Assembly: GCF_964355755.1 (NCBI RefSeq)
Contig: NC_092670.1
Coordinates: 5,173,001 to 5,237,000, forward strand
Source: Antedon mediterranea
Taxonomy: Eukaryota; Echinodermata; Crinoidea; Comatulida; Antedonidae
DNA length: 64,000 nucleotides
Direction of reading: 5' to 3'
Positions 12,965 to 27,200 of the stretch are shown here, one piece after another. A model generated the notes under the pieces. That model did not search any database and was not told the origin of the DNA. It saw only the letters and a program-made list of their open reading frames with translations. Position numbers and translations under genes: made by a program. How positions within the stretch are numbered: position 1 is the first letter of the stretch; every line of letters begins with the position of its first letter.

Positions 12965-13040
12965 AGTTCATTCATTCATTTATTTGGTCAAAATCACAAA
13001 AAATACAAATACAAAACAGTACATTGTTTCCTATGATTTG
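12965..13040 (-). mobile_element. Probable LINE 3' tail (minus strand)
   Basis: On the minus strand: gaccaaataaatgaatgaatgaac, i.e. an AATAAA-like signal running into a tgaa simple repeat, as at LINE 3' ends. No coding part recognised. Confidence 0.4.
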
Positions 13041-14245
13041 TTAAATTCTTTCTCCAGTGTTTACGTAACCACTTTGCTTTTGTTTTTTCTGAGCATAATG
13101 CCAAGGGGCAGATATGCCTACGGAATTAAAGAATAATAATAATAACGATTAAGGCCAACAAATTTACAAGATGTTAGAAATGTAAGCATGAATTGAAAAT
13201 GAAAAGCAGGAAATTAGGAAGCAGTAATACCTAATAATTACTAAAAATAAATAATTATAATTGAGAAAGGTAGAAGATAAATGGCGAGTAGGCCTACTTT
13301 GACGACGTTGCTGAAAGAAATAGAAGAAATATGTTTGAAAGACACTATGGAAGAATAAAGTATAGAAAGAAACTGACGAACTGGCCGAGATGAATATGGA
13401 TTCAGTCATCGAGAAGACTACCTAAGTTAATTTTCAATACCAGCTATTTACTCAGCTGAAATAACGTGCCACAGAAATAAATTAGGATGGTAGTTAACAG
13501 AATGTACAATGTCAGCACAACACTATATTCAAAAGAATGGAAACTTCTATTCATATCTAGGCCTAATTTGTTAATTAACCCAATGCACTAAAATCACTAG
13601 TAACTGTATACGTATAATCATATACGTTTGTACTAGATAGATCATTATTGTGATCATATCATCCTCAGATCATATTAGAAATTATAAATAATGACTTTTC
13701 CAAATATATTATATTTATAATTTTTTCAAACACATTTCCTATGTGATTATGTACTCAATCTAAATATACCAATTTCGAATTAAATATAAATTATGTATAA
13801 TAGCCTTAGGCGTACAATCTAATAATAATAATTGATGTAGGCCTACATCAAATCTAAAAATAATCAATGATTACAATCTATAAATAACAATCTGCATTTA
13901 TGAAGAATCAAAGATGCTTCTAAAATTACAAATTAGAAATATTAGAAGTCAACTTTTAACAACGTAATTATTTATTTAATGGAAATGAACAATAATGAAA
14001 TTAATCTTACATTAAATCCGTTTTGCTTATTTTATTAACAATTGCAGTAATTTGTTTTTTACAAATCCACCGTGAATAGCGTAAAAATAAAATTACGAGT
14101 TCATACGGGTCAGTGATATAACCTGGAATTTTACTAAAATGCTTGGAAGAAGTTATAAACAATTTGACAGTTTGGATGTACTGTATAGGAGAATAATATT
14201 GAATTAGAACATCATCTATATGCGATTTAACAATTTGCAAATGAA
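13041..14245. other. AT-rich non-coding DNA
   Basis: No exon recognised; the minus-strand ORFs are Phe/Ser/Tyr-rich noise. TAGGCCTA at 13289, 13558 and 13838. Confidence 0.5.
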
Positions 14246-14527
14246 TTATTTTAAAAAAAACATAAAAAAGGGAGAAATTAAGTAGAAATAAAAACAACGA
14301 GAACAGATGAGATTTGAGGAGAGCGATTGTTGAACTTTGAAAATTGGTTCCCGAGCTTTGGAGCTTCTCGGAAGAAACGCTCTCCACATGCTATGTGTAT
14401 TACCGAGAAAGTGTGTGAAAGTTATTATTGTATAATGAGTTATTATATATTTAGGCTTATAGATAATTGATTGATTTAGCTGTTTTTCTAGTCTTATGGC
14501 AACATTATAGGCTTGATGGATATCCAT
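14246..14527 (-). pseudogene. Possible decayed retrotransposon gag fragment
   Basis: A 93-residue ORF whose start, MDIHQAYNVAIRLEKQL, resembles the helix before the zinc knuckle in LTR-retrotransposon Gag proteins. Further on, PRSSKAREP and a short CSRC resemble the basic linker and a broken zinc knuckle. No protease, reverse transcriptase or LTR is seen next to it. The match is by eye and weak; chance similarity is quite possible. Confidence 0.25.
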
Positions 14528-16256
14528 GTTGTTTTTGTTTGCTTTTAATTTTATTCTGTTTTCCTTTGTAGTAATGTTTTATATGATAAAATAAAAAAGA
14601 AACATTATAGGCCTAGTTTCGTAACTTTAACAATATCATCTTATTTACTTTGCACAAGCAGTCACTAGCGTACCGTATCTTTCAGGTTAAATACAAGATA
14701 ATGTATAACATCCATAATATAGTGAGATATGGTTTGTTTTCCAAAGCATGATGCAGACAGTAAATTGATACACAACTAGTTTCTAAATGTTCTTGCATTA
14801 TTCATGTACTAAACCAAAGCAGCCATTGTCCAGGTGCTATGCTCCAATTCCCACATATCTTTAGGGCGGGTTAATGCAACACTTTTACATATCATCATCG
14901 ATTCTATGAAGACGTGTCCCAAGGACCTCATTAACTTATTTCGCAAATAAGCCTTCTGTTCAATCTTTCTCAAAAACAACTTTGCTGTCCTTAATTAACT
15001 TCAAAAAACCTAGTTTTCCCTGAGACAAAATTAATCTTTTGCAATAATGTAAACATTCCCATTAGGCCCAGATCCATATACCGTGTACGCTCCAATTACT
15101 TAACAACATGACGATCAATCGACGCAAACTACTGTATCTGTATACAGATACAAAAATGAGTTGAATTTTTCTTTCAAGCCTCAAATTCCAATGAAATTAA
15201 TTTTTTTTCAGCTTGAAGTACAAAGGAATAAAACTTTATAAATGTAAGATGTGTTCCCCTGAAAACAAGGCCATATACATGGCTGCCGTCGCGTGCTCAA
15301 ATTTAAGTTAGTGTTTACCGACTGACCAACCGACCGACCAACATAGTGAGCTGTAGAGCCACGTTGCACGCGACTAAAAATAGTAGAAAATATGTTTGTT
15401 GAATATGCCATTTTATTTTCACAAAATAGATGTTCGACAAAAAATTATTTAATTGAAAAAACTGTACTTTAAAGCAAAACAATAGGCATTATTTTTTCGG
15501 GATTTTTTTTCTAGATAGTGTAAGTGATTAACTTAACTACAAAATGGTCTGTCTGTCTGCCTGATTGTATTAATCTGTATTTTTCATGTTTTTGGAGGAC
15601 AATACATTTTTAAGATAAAAAACGAATTTTGTAAACATGGAAGCATTGCTTAGGGTGTTTTGAAGGCAAATCGCACGAATCGAAAGCGTCGGGATCTCTA
15701 AGTATATATTTAGATGGCATGGTAGTAACGATGTAAAGTCATTCGTTACTCAGTAATTATCGATTAATACATATTTCATGTTTCCAAATTAAAAATATTT
15801 TGCTTTTTCCTAGTGTTCTGCAACGAAGCCCAAATTTTAATGCCCCTCGCTAAAAACGGTAAATTGTCAACGTTGAAATAAGATCACATCTATAAATATT
15901 CTGAAATATTTCAATAATAGATTCAAAAGATTAAGATGTAAATGCAACAAAAAATGTAAAATTCAAAACAATATTTATTTATATGCAATCGTGTTTCTAA
16001 CTTGTATAATTCAGTACCCAAAGGTATGTATATTTAATGCTACTAAAATACTGAAATATTAAAAAGCAAGTAATATAATTGTGGGTTATATTACAAAGTC
16101 CAATATATAGGTTAGTCTTAAATTCCATGGCAATTCTTATTTTCAGTTTTATATAACGACACACTTTTGATAGAAACGTATTCGTCATAAACAAGTTTGT
16201 ATTGAAATAAAGTTATCAGGTTGGGTTATTCTCATAAAATGGAAGGAACAAATACT
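14528..16256. other. Non-coding DNA with fragments of MITE families 2 and 3
   Basis: 15577-15618 carries ttttcatgtttttggaggac followed by aatacat, like the right half of MITE family 3. 15664-15692 (gcaaatcgcacgaatcgaaa then gcgtcggga) matches the subterminal part of MITE family 2. The rest is AT-rich and unassigned. TAGGCCTA at 14608. Confidence 0.5.
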
Positions 16257-16585
16257 AAAGGAATTTTATCCAGGTATTATGAAGTTTATACAGGTATTTT
16301 TACATTTAATCCAGCTGTGTATGAATTTCATCCAGGTATGTATGAATCCCATCCAAGTCTGTATACATTTCATCCAGGTCTTATAAATTTCATCCAGGTC
16401 TGTATACATTTCATCCAGGTCTGTTTAAATTTCATCTAGGTATGTATGTATTCTATCCAGGTACGTATTCTATCCAGGTACGTATTCTATTCAGGTATGT
16501 ATGGATTTTATCCAGGTATGTATGGATTTTATCCAGGTATGTATGGCTTTTATCCAGGTATGCATGAATTCCATCCAGGTAAGTG
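16257..16585 (+). repeat. 21-bp minisatellite, about 16 units
   Basis: Unit like ggtatgtatggattttatcca with variants ggtctgtatacatttcatcca. Most units are 21 bp; a few near 16460-16495 are 16 bp. The multiple-of-three length gives a repeated FHPGxYx-like peptide in one frame, but the short units shift the frame and stops interrupt it, so it is not taken as coding. Confidence 0.92.
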
Positions 16586-16589
16586 TAAA

Positions 16590-18114
16590 TGTTATGTAGG
16601 GCATTGTCTACATAGCTACTAGACATTGTTATACTCTAGGTTGTTACAGCAATGCAGTCAACACATATTTTTATGCTTTGAACAACTTTATGATCTTTAT
16701 GGCACTATTAAATTATGACAAATAAAATAAGTTTAAATTATTAAATGTTTAAAAAAAAACTATCTCAAAATTCATCTTTATAATATTATACATTTTGTTA
16801 TTATATGCGATATTTAGAAACACAAAAATGGTATAAAAAGTTATTTCTTAATAAATTACATGTCAAATAAAAAAAATATCTGATCTTACAACATGACAAC
16901 ATTCCTTTTTTTTATGAGCTCTAAGTATGCAGCAAGGTCTATAATACATTAATTAATGCACTGGAGGGCTACTATGCAATCTGAAAAGATTGTTAGAATC
17001 ATTTTCTGAGTTAAAAAAAAAAAGTATTGCCTTAATAACCATACTACACAAATTACTTCTTAATATGATTGTGTATATCGGCTGATAATGTGTTACACAC
17101 AACAATTTAAATTGACTGAATCTTTATAACTCCTAATATTTTAAACGAGTAGCTATAGCAACTAAATTATTATGCTACATTAATAATTATTTAACACATA
17201 AAAAAAACAGATAAAATATTATAAGACAAGCCACTTTAAGATGGTGTTTATGAAATAAAACAAATGTTTGTTATATGGAACATATTAATTAATCAATATG
17301 GAATAAAGCAAATTATGATAAGTTTCTAATATCTCTTTATACGTCAAAACATGATCAGTCATTTTTTAAAAGCACAGAAGCAAATGGATTACACATTTCT
17401 AGATTGTATTGTAGCGTACACCAATACAAAATAAAATTTTAAATGAGGGTCATATATACATATGTTCCAAATTCGGTCCTCTTAAAACCTTGTTACAATA
17501 TTATAGATAGTTATATGTAGGCCTACAGATGTAAAATGCACATACTTTTGCACTACAAAACAAGTACTTAATTATTCATTTTTTAGTAAGAAAATCTCAT
17601 ATCCTATCTACAGTTTAGTTCATCCAAAATGACCACTATCAGCACAAGAACATTTTGATAATCACAATTGTGTGTATTATTTTAGGATTCCTAAAAGAGA
17701 CAGTATGTATATAGAAATTAGGGTCAGTTGATGATCTTAATATTGTAATATAAATCTTGTCCTGTATAGTTTATCATTGCGTTGCAACCGAGATACAATA
17801 CCTCCATAGACTTACCAAAAAATTGTAATTTGAACAAGACAAATTGTTCAAATCACAATAATATGTTTTCTCCAAAAAAAAAGGAAATGGAGAACAATGT
17901 TATGAATCTATCAGTATTTGAGATTTTTTTTTATGATTTAAAGTAACTGCTGATCAATCAATTCCCACCAAATATTCTCAGTCTTGTTTTTGTAATTTGC
18001 GTGGGCTCTCAGGCAGAGTGTTATTCATTTTTGTTATAGATATAAACTGTAAATAAATTGTTTTCCTTTTTAAAATCTTGTATCGTCACATGGTCAAATT
18101 GGATAACTCCCCTG
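16590..18114 (-). other. Probable 3' UTR and downstream flank of the RagC/D gene
   Basis: AT-rich sequence directly after the stop codon. No coding exon recognised. I see no canonical AATAAA on the minus strand in this interval; the nearest one I noticed is near 15971, inside other AT-rich DNA. The 3' UTR end therefore cannot be placed. Holds an imperfect 15-bp hairpin at 17823-17858. Confidence 0.5.
17823..17858. repeat. Imperfect hairpin
   Basis: Arms TTGTAATTTGAACAA (17823-17837) and TTGTTCAAATCACAA (17844-17858) pair at 14 of 15 positions around a 6-base loop. It lies in the presumed 3' UTR or flank of the RagC/D gene, so it could form in the transcript. Function unknown. Confidence 0.6.
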
Positions 18115-18281
18115 TCATGATTTTGCTATGATGCCGTTGTTGCGAGTGTTGTCCAATCCTAAGCTACCGATTGGCGAATGCATCGCGCTGCTTCCGGCGT
18201 CAATTGCTTGGCTTTGTAGTCGAACCTCAAACACCTCTTCTATTGCTTTCTTGAAGCACAGGAAGTTGTAATCAATAATAC
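18115..18281 (-). CDS. RRAGC: RagC/D terminal exon with stop codon
   Basis: 167 bp. The acceptor is ctattacag; two bases complete Gly, then 54 residues and TGA (plus-strand TCA at 18115-18117). It begins [20 protein letters not shown], the final conserved helix of the roadblock domain, and continues with about 30 poorly conserved residues rich in Ser, Asn and Gly that form the tail. The exon is clearly more GC-rich than the introns around it. The tail differs from vertebrate RagC/D, as expected for this fast-evolving end. Confidence 0.95.
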
Positions 18282-21200
18282 CTGTAATAGATCATGGAGA
18301 GTTCGTTTGGTTTATTGACAATTGGCAAATGTTGTTGATATTTAGACACGTACAACATGCATAGAACACACAAAATCCATGAATGACAGATATTCCATCA
18401 AACTGAGTCAGTGTTAACACTTTGTCAAAAGAAAGTCCTTGGACACCAGTTTATCTAGAACGATTTTTAGAGGGAGGGGGGGGGGGGCGAGTCACCTGGA
18501 AGCCATCTGCTGAACCAGTACAATATGCCACTTCATATTCATATAATAGCTTCTAGTATCATAATTATTAATTATGAACAACGGTTGTATAAGAAATGTG
18601 AAATAAAGAATAAGTACATTATGGAGAAATTGTAGTTTAGTTTAGCACATGCCTTTTATCAAGCACACGCATGTATTTGAAGAAACTAATAGGCCTAGAT
18701 AATTTCTCTTTTCTCTTTCTTTTTCCCTATTTCTTCTCTGTTCCTAGGCCCTGTAGACTAAAATCGATTTCTGTTGATGTAGGGTAATACACAATGACAA
18801 AACAAATGATAAGATAAAGACTGTCAATGTCTTAATTACTGAATTTAGGTATTGCTAAAAATATAACAAAAGACATACTGTAATCATTTGTACATTTTTG
18901 TTATTGCCATTTACAATACATTTTGTTATACTTTTCATTAAACACAATAAAGGATTATCTCTTTTGTGTTCAAGTTGCATCATGAGAAGAATTGCAAGGT
19001 GCGGGTGGATTATGTATAAAATTATAGTGTAGTTTTTTGTGTGTTAGCAATATCATGAAGATACTTCTTTGAGATATCAAGTTCAAGTAAAAAAACGTGT
19101 CATGTTTCTGTTTTGAAATAGTGCATATTTACAAATGACCCTGGAAATATTACCCAAGGGAATAATTATTACTCCCCCTAATTAGTAGCAAAGATTGACA
19201 ATAAGCAATTACTAATACTTTGCATAAAATGCAAGATTTTACTGATGTAGAAGGGTTGGAAACCGCCTAATGGATTGAAATGATACTTTAGGCACATCCA
19301 GTTTAATAGTTGGGAAGCGACAATAATTATTTTCATGTTCAGTTTATTAGGAATAAGGAAGGCCAATGCAGGCTGACCTGCTCCCTTGGTGAACTATAAT
19401 GTTTTTTATCCTAAAGCGAGCGGTAACAGTAAGCAAAAAAACAGTGTGTTTGTCCCACTTGTTGTAGAATCTGGATCTATTCTGAGCGCTCAACCGTCCG
19501 CGTTTTGTGTCATAAAAATTAACATTTACTTTTCTGCATATTACCATTACCGCTACTTAATTTGGCCTTTACGACAAACTGAATGTCTATTAGAACGCTT
19601 CTCAAGACCTCCCACAGACTATGCAGTGTACAGTTGGTGCCTGCAATAATTGATTTTACACCTACAGTACAAAGAGTAAACACCATTAATTTGCCTAGGT
19701 CGTCTTAGAACAACGCTTTGTAATAACTTGTTTTCTTCCAATTTTGTAAAATTCAACTATTCATGAATTTAAATTGTATTATTTTTATTGTTGTTTATTT
19801 TTTTAAATATTTGCTGGTAATTTTTTAGGTTTTTAGAATGAGATAATGTACAACCGGCTTTGACACCACTTAGAATTATTTGTATGATGAATAACAAATT
19901 GGGCCAGAATAATAATTAACAAAAAAGGATTTTTTTTCTAATAGAAGCTATGAAGTATATGAAGAGTATTGTGTAATGTGTATATCCACAAAAATAAGAA
20001 AACCGCAAAACGACAAAATTAAAGAAAGAAACAGAAGATGAAGCAGGAAACATAAATAACAGACCAAAGGAGTCACAGGATGGCAACCAAGAACAGGAAG
20101 AAGACGATGAAGAAAAATGGATGGAGAAATTAAATGAAATCACAAATGATACATCCACTGCCAGTGGATGACATAACCTATTATGAAACAAAAACAAAAC
20201 ATAATTGACTGTTCCCTAGGTCACGACAGACTTTCCAAATAGTTTTGAAATATTTTGTACATGGACAGAGAAATTGGCAGAAGTAATACCACCTTAAGCT
20301 TTGTCTACACTATCAAACTGGCCAATTGGTAATGATATGACGTCATCATGTCGATTATGGGCACATCACATTACTTTTGTCCCATAAAGTTTAATAGTGT
20401 AGACAGAGCTTTAAAATACAATTTCTTAGTATCCTGTGCACGTAAGCATTTATAAATATAGGTTAAAAAAGAAACTACATTAATGTAAGTGTTTCAAATG
20501 TGAAAGTTCAGAAAAAAAAAACCCATGAATCCATCAGTGTAATAATAATAGCACAGAGGAGGCATTGCCATTGCACACCTTGAATGATTGAATCAATATT
20601 GAAAACAAAAGTTGAGATCTGTCAAAATTATATGGAAGTCAAGAAACGAGAAAAATATAACTCAAGCCCACTCAATTTTATAGAGACAGTAAGGCATACA
20701 TTTTTTATTCAATGTATTTACTTTTTGTAGGACATAATTCATTCAGCATTATGACGTACATAGTAAATTGTTATATACCATAGAATAACTGTTAGTACAA
20801 TTGCTTCTGCTGTTCATGATAATATGCAGTAAATGTCAGGGGTTAGCAATATGTTTTCCCCCCGATTAAACTTAGGTTAGGTTAAAATAGGTTATGAGGC
20901 AGTAATATACAAAATTATATAATAACTCATTATATGATGAAGCCACTAAGACTGAGTAGAGAGAAATCTTGAATAAGAAATTTAGCACACATATGCTGTA
21001 ATAAAAAATCTTTAAAAAATTATTTAATACAAAAGAATTTTTCAATTTAACTCAAAGAATTGAGAAGAAGAAGAACAATGAGGCGCCTTTGTGCAAAATA
21101 CTTAACTAAAAAAAAGTATGATCAAAAAAACAAATGCATTTCTTGTTCCCGTACCTAATGGCTGATTAAATATAAAATAATGTTTGATGCGGTGCTTTTT

Positions 21201-24200
21201 TGACTGCAGCACTAATAGACTACAGCACTTATTCAATCATTGAAGACTTTGTGTGCAATACACTTGATTCTTTGACCTTTAATATCCAACTTATAATTAA
21301 GATTTGGAGTATGAATTGGAAAAATACCATATGATCCTTAGGAGTAGATTTAACCTTTGACCACTAATAGGTAATAAAGCTGAGCAAGATACCTCTCCAG
21401 AGAAATGAGAAATTAATAAGTGTTCTAGAGAAGGTAAATAACATACAATGATTTCATATTAGAGAGTACATGGGATTGGTAGTCATTTTAACAACAAAGC
21501 CTTAGCTTTAAGCCAAACTTAAAGCTAAGCCGCCTTTAAAGATGTATTGTTCCCAAAAAACATGAAAAATGAAGATTAATTAAATCAGACTTTGAATAGG
21601 TTATTTTGTACTTTTACTAAAGTTAATCACTTCTATAGAAAAAAAAACGAAAAAAAATTAATGTTTTCCTTATAAAATAACATGATAAATGGTTAAATTC
21701 AATCCAAAATCCATTGGCTGGCAGCTAATTTGACCATTTTTTGATTTAAATTCCAGGTAATTAATTTTTTTTTTCAATCCAATTTTTGGTCGAAGTCAAT
21801 AACTATTATGTGACATTAACATGGCATATTCAACAATAAAAATTGTAAAAAATTATTTTTCAGGGGGACAATACATCTTTAAGTTTAGGTAGTAAACATT
21901 TTTAGGAGAAAACATGTTTTTGTTTTTCTCCTTTTACTCTTTATTTAAAATCTAAATTATCAGTCAGTTGGATTATACATCTAAACAAGAATCTCATTAA
22001 TTATTCATCATAAATTTGATAATAGATTTTATTAATTTATGACAGATTAATGCAAGAAATTTTCAAAGAGCACTTTTTAAAGACGTTATGGTTGATGAAA
22101 CATATGTAACAAAAATTCCTTCAGAAAATAAATTAGTATGAAACATTACTAATTACACATAGAAATTTGTCATCATTGAACAGTTTCAAGCCACTTGAAA
22201 CTAACTTGTTCCAATTTTCTTTTTGACAGCGCTATGAGCAATGATCGTTAGAATGGCGCTATAACAATTGGACAAGTAGTTGATTGAATACATTTTTGTT
22301 ATCCTTTTTTACATAATCTCAATGACTTCAGTCTAAAGTATATTGCAGTCATCATCATTAAATGCTCTCTCACTACCTCAAAAGTTTTTGGTCATTAACA
22401 GTTTTTTTTATTGGTCTAAATATTTTACTACATGTATGTTTCTGATATAATTTCTACTAAGTAAATATATTGTTGTGCTTGCACACCATCATTACAACAA
22501 TTAAATACATCAATAACAATGCAAGTTACTTTGCAAAAATACAGAGTAGCGTGTTAAAGAGAAGAGACATGTTAAAATGCCACGCCAGATGATTACCATT
22601 AGGTAATAAAAATAAAAGCGCATTTCTAAATCCTGCTTTGGCATCCAGATAATGATTGTAATTAATGGGCTGCAAGCAATACAAGGGAGTTTATATTTTT
22701 GAATGTGCTGTTTTAGAAGCAATGTTGATTGCCGCAAAGTATTTTACGGTTAATGCTATTAAGGTGTGACCAAGAATAAACTACCATAAACCATGTGAAA
22801 TCTCCCCGACACTGATCGTTTGAAAGAAATCGCTTGTAATGATGCATCAAAATCTGGAGTCATTTGACTGAACATTAAGAACAGATACTTGAGTGTGTAA
22901 TGACGCAAATCAACATAATATAATTGTTAAGTATAAAGTATTGTACTTCCATATGAGATGGCCTGTTTTGATTTGAACTCTTTGTTTTAAACCATAATAC
23001 CACAGATTGACAAATTACCTTTAAAAAAATAGTTACATTATCATTAAGATATAACTTGAAAAGAGTAGACATACAATAACTGTAATATGTTTGGTTTGAC
23101 AATTTGTATAGTACAAATGTCTACTAAATGTAGAAGTAACTAGATAAATGAATACACTTGGAATTAACTAAAGCGCCATAATGGTATCATTTAATCTTTG
23201 TTTCTGCCATGTTGTCTGGTGCTTAATACAATTTGAAATTGTATAATTGCTAGACTAATAGAAAAAACATACTATATTAACAGATAATAGAAAATCTAAA
23301 GTAGTAAAACAAACAGAAACAAATAACCAAAATTGGCAATAGAAACAGACAACATAAATACTGTAGCAACAGAAACAGACAACATAAATACTGTAGCAAC
23401 AGAAACAAACAACATAAATACTGTAGCAATAGAAACAGACAACATAAATATTGTAGCAATAGAAACAGACAACATAAATACTGTAGCAATAGAAACAGAC
23501 AACATAAATACTGTAGCAACAGAAACAGACAACATAAATACTGTAGCAACAGAAACAGACAACATAAATACTGTAGCAATAGAAACAGACAACATAAATA
23601 CTGTAGCAATAGAAACAGACAACATAAATACTGTAGCAACAGAAACAGACAACATAAATACTGTAGCAATAGAAACAGACAACATAAATACTGTAGCAAC
23701 AGAAACAGACAACATAAATACTGTAGCAACAGAAACAAACAACATAAATACTGTAGCAATAGAAACAGACAACATAAATATTGTAGCAACAGAAACAGAC
23801 AACATAAATACTGTAGCAACAGAAACAGACAACATAAATACTGTAGCAATAGAAACAGACAACATAAATACTGTAGCAACAGAAACAGACAACATAAATA
23901 CTGTAGCAATAGAAACAGACAACATAAATACTGTAGCAACAGAAACAGACAACATAAATACTGTAGCAATAGAAACAGACAACATAAATACTGTAGCAAC
24001 AGAAACAGACAACTAAAATACTGTAGCAATAGAAACCGACAACATAAATACTGTAGCAACAGAAACAGACAACATACATACTGTAGCAACAGAAACAGAC
24101 AACATAAATACTGTAGCAATAGAAACAGACAACATAAATACTGTAGCAATAGAAACAGACAACATAAATACAGTAGCAATAGAAACAGCCAACATAAATA

Positions 24201-27200
24201 CTGTAGCAACAGAAACTGGCAACATAAATACTGTAGCAACAGAAACAGACAACATAAATACTGTAGCAACAGAAACAAACAACATAAATACTGTAGCAAT
24301 AGAAACAGACAACATAAATATTGTAGCAACAGAAACAGACAACATAAATACTGTAGCAATAGAAACAGACAACATAAATACTGTAGCAATAGAAACAGAC
24401 AACATAAATACTGTAGCAACAGAAACAGACAACATAAATACTGTAGCAATAGAAACAGACAACATAAATACTGTAGCAACAGAAACAGACAACATAAATA
24501 CTATAGCAATAGAAACAGACAACATAAATACTGTAGCAACAGAAACAGACAACATAAATACTGTAGCAATAGAAACAGACAACATAAATACTGTAGCAAC
24601 AGAAACAGACAACATAAATACTGTAGCAACAGAAACAGACAACATAAATACTGTAGCAATAGAAACAGACAACATAAATACTGTAGCAATAGAAACAGAC
24701 AACATAAATACAGTAGCAATAGAAACAGCCAACATAAATACTGTAGCAACAGAAACTGGCAACATAAATACTGTAGCAACAGAAACAGACAACATAAATA
24801 CTGTAGCAACAGAAACAGACAACATAAATACTGTAGCAACAGAAACAGACAACATAAATACTAAAGCAATAGAAACAGACAACATAAATACTGTAGCAAC
24901 AGAAACAGACAACATAAATACTGTAGCAATAGAAACAGACAACATAAATACTGTAGCAATAGAAACAGACAACATAAATAATGTAGCAATAGAAACAGAC
25001 AACATAAATACTGTAGCAATAGAAACAGCCAACATAAATACTGGGGACAATCTTTTCTATTCAAATTTATTTTCTGTTGAGCACAAAGATTTTATAAATT
25101 ACCATTTGAAAACAAAAAGTAATGATAGAGTGGAGTTGTGGCTTTAGAGTGGAGTTGTGGCTTGGTGGTTATGATGCTTGGCTACAACTCCAAGGGTCCT
25201 GGGTTCAAGTCCCGTCACATGTCAGGATTTTTTTCAAAGGACTAAATTACAACTCTACTCCCAAAGACTTGTAATAAAACTTTGTTTATGTATTGCATCT
25301 TGTATATAATGTTTGTCTTGTGAACCTCTGAGGGTTCCTAATGATCAGCAATAGCTGGATGGATCACCCTCATTATATATGGTTTAAAAAAAAAAAAAAA
25401 AAAAAAATTTCAAAATACGGATTTAATGTTGACCATGGAAGTTTTCAATCGAATATGCCAATTGTGTGGTCAAAATATTACTTCATTTTCCTCCAAAAAA
25501 CAAGTTAGCAATACAATTGCACCACAATAACTGATCTGTAAATGACATTCAAATACAATATTCAATTCAATTTTTTAGCTTCAAGAAAACGAAGGAAGGC
25601 GATTCACATACTATTTATATCTATGCAACACAAACAAATATGCAATACAAACAAACGCTGTTAAATGTCATGTGATCTTCTAGGTATAAATGACAGTAGT
25701 TTAATTGAAACCAATTAATGTTCGTATAGAAGGTTTGTTTTGTAAATTACCTAGAAAATTGAAATTACTAACATCACAGATTAAATTCTGGAGTAATTAA
25801 TATTCTTAGATGTAAAATCATATCATACTGCTAATAATCAGTTCCTACTGTGAGAGAAAGCATGGCTAAAATCTACCGTATAGTCTTAAGTTTTGATCCA
25901 GTCTGCAAGTTTATAGCCCAATGGCTTATGGTTGTACACAAATTTAATTGCTTAATGTACTTTGGCCTTAGATAATAAAACTAATATTGATATTGAAAAT
26001 TAACAGCAAAAGGGGCATCAAGTACATAATTCAAAAATACTCAATTTAATTGAGAAAGTCACAAATATCAAAGGGTTTGTTCACACTGTACAAATCCACA
26101 TGAGCTACAGTAGTGTATGCTTATGAAAAAAAAGCTAATGATTGACGAGATAACATAACCTTTATTAGGGGAGATACGCTAGATCGACATACACTGTTTT
26201 AGGAGTCACTTAAAAAGGGTAGGCGAGTGTAGTGAAAGGTTGATAGAGGGGATTTATGACAGGGAGCACAATTGTACCAAAAAAAATCCAAACAACTATA
26301 CCTTGTCTATCAAAGTTTCCTTCTCTCAATATACAAACAAGAGCCAGGAACTTGTTGACCTCTTTCAAGTATAAGATGGTGGCATTGTTTAGCTTAATAA
26401 TTGAGCTCGATTCAGCATCATAAGCTTGGTTTTCACTATCCTCTTTTACACTGCAAGAAATAAAGCAAAATAGAGGTTGAATTCATACATTATTTTCAAC
26501 CTTCAAAACAGAGAGAGTGTACATGAAAAAACAAATAGATAATAAGTTTTTGAATCAATAAAATAAATCATTACAGAGACACTGGCATTTTATGTTTTAT
26601 TTTGTTACTATAAAAAAACTGTAATGAAATTCTCATTCTCTACTAAACAATGTATTTATTCATAAATATATACAGTAGTATTTAATTAAACATTCTCAAA
26701 GTTTGACCAAATAATTTGTTAAATACATTTATTCACACTTTTTGGTTCTTATTAATCTTGAAAAAACCTACTACCTCTACGGCTGCTCATTAATAATAGC
26801 TTAATGTTATCTTCATGTCTATTTAATAAATCTTATATTATTAATGTGTAAATTGTAAATCTAGTTAAACAAAATGTATTTATTGTGTATGACCAAACAC
26901 CGACTCCATACACATGCGTTATTTGAACTACCATGGGTTATAATGTATTTGCAATGTATGATAAATTGTCAGAAAGAGAAAATTGCTTCCGTATACAAAT
27001 AAATATGGCAGGTGTATTATGTTAAGGTAGATCCGGAAACTACATACATCACGTATACATGATTTATACTTGTGAAAAAATTATTAGAATTTAAGAAGAT
27101 AATAATCAATACACAGTACTATTCATCAATCTGAGCATGATATATTAAGGTTTATGTAATGTAATGAAAAAAATATCAAGATTGGTCTATTATTCTAAAG

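Larger units (their letters stand above)
18282..23335 (-). other. RagC/D 8-kb intron, 3' part
   Basis: Intron sequence with a run of 12 G (18476-18487), MITE family 1 at 20296, a 12-bp hairpin at 21501 and MITE family 3 at 21535. The rest is AT-rich and unassigned; the plus-strand ORF at 19386-19649 has no recognisable domain. Confidence 0.6.

Noticed and set aside
14007-14387. 126-codon minus-strand ORF
   Set aside because: Low-complexity Phe/Leu/Ser content from AT-rich DNA, overlaps the possible gag frame and has no recognisable domain.
16221-16439. 72-codon ORF with repeated FHPG-like peptides
   Set aside because: Product of the 21-bp minisatellite; units of other lengths and stops break the frame, and there is no similarity to a known protein.
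23255-25064. Long ORFs of up to 400 codons on both strands
   Set aside because: They all fall in the 30-bp minisatellite. Unit length divisible by three keeps several frames open at once, and the variants do not favour any frame.
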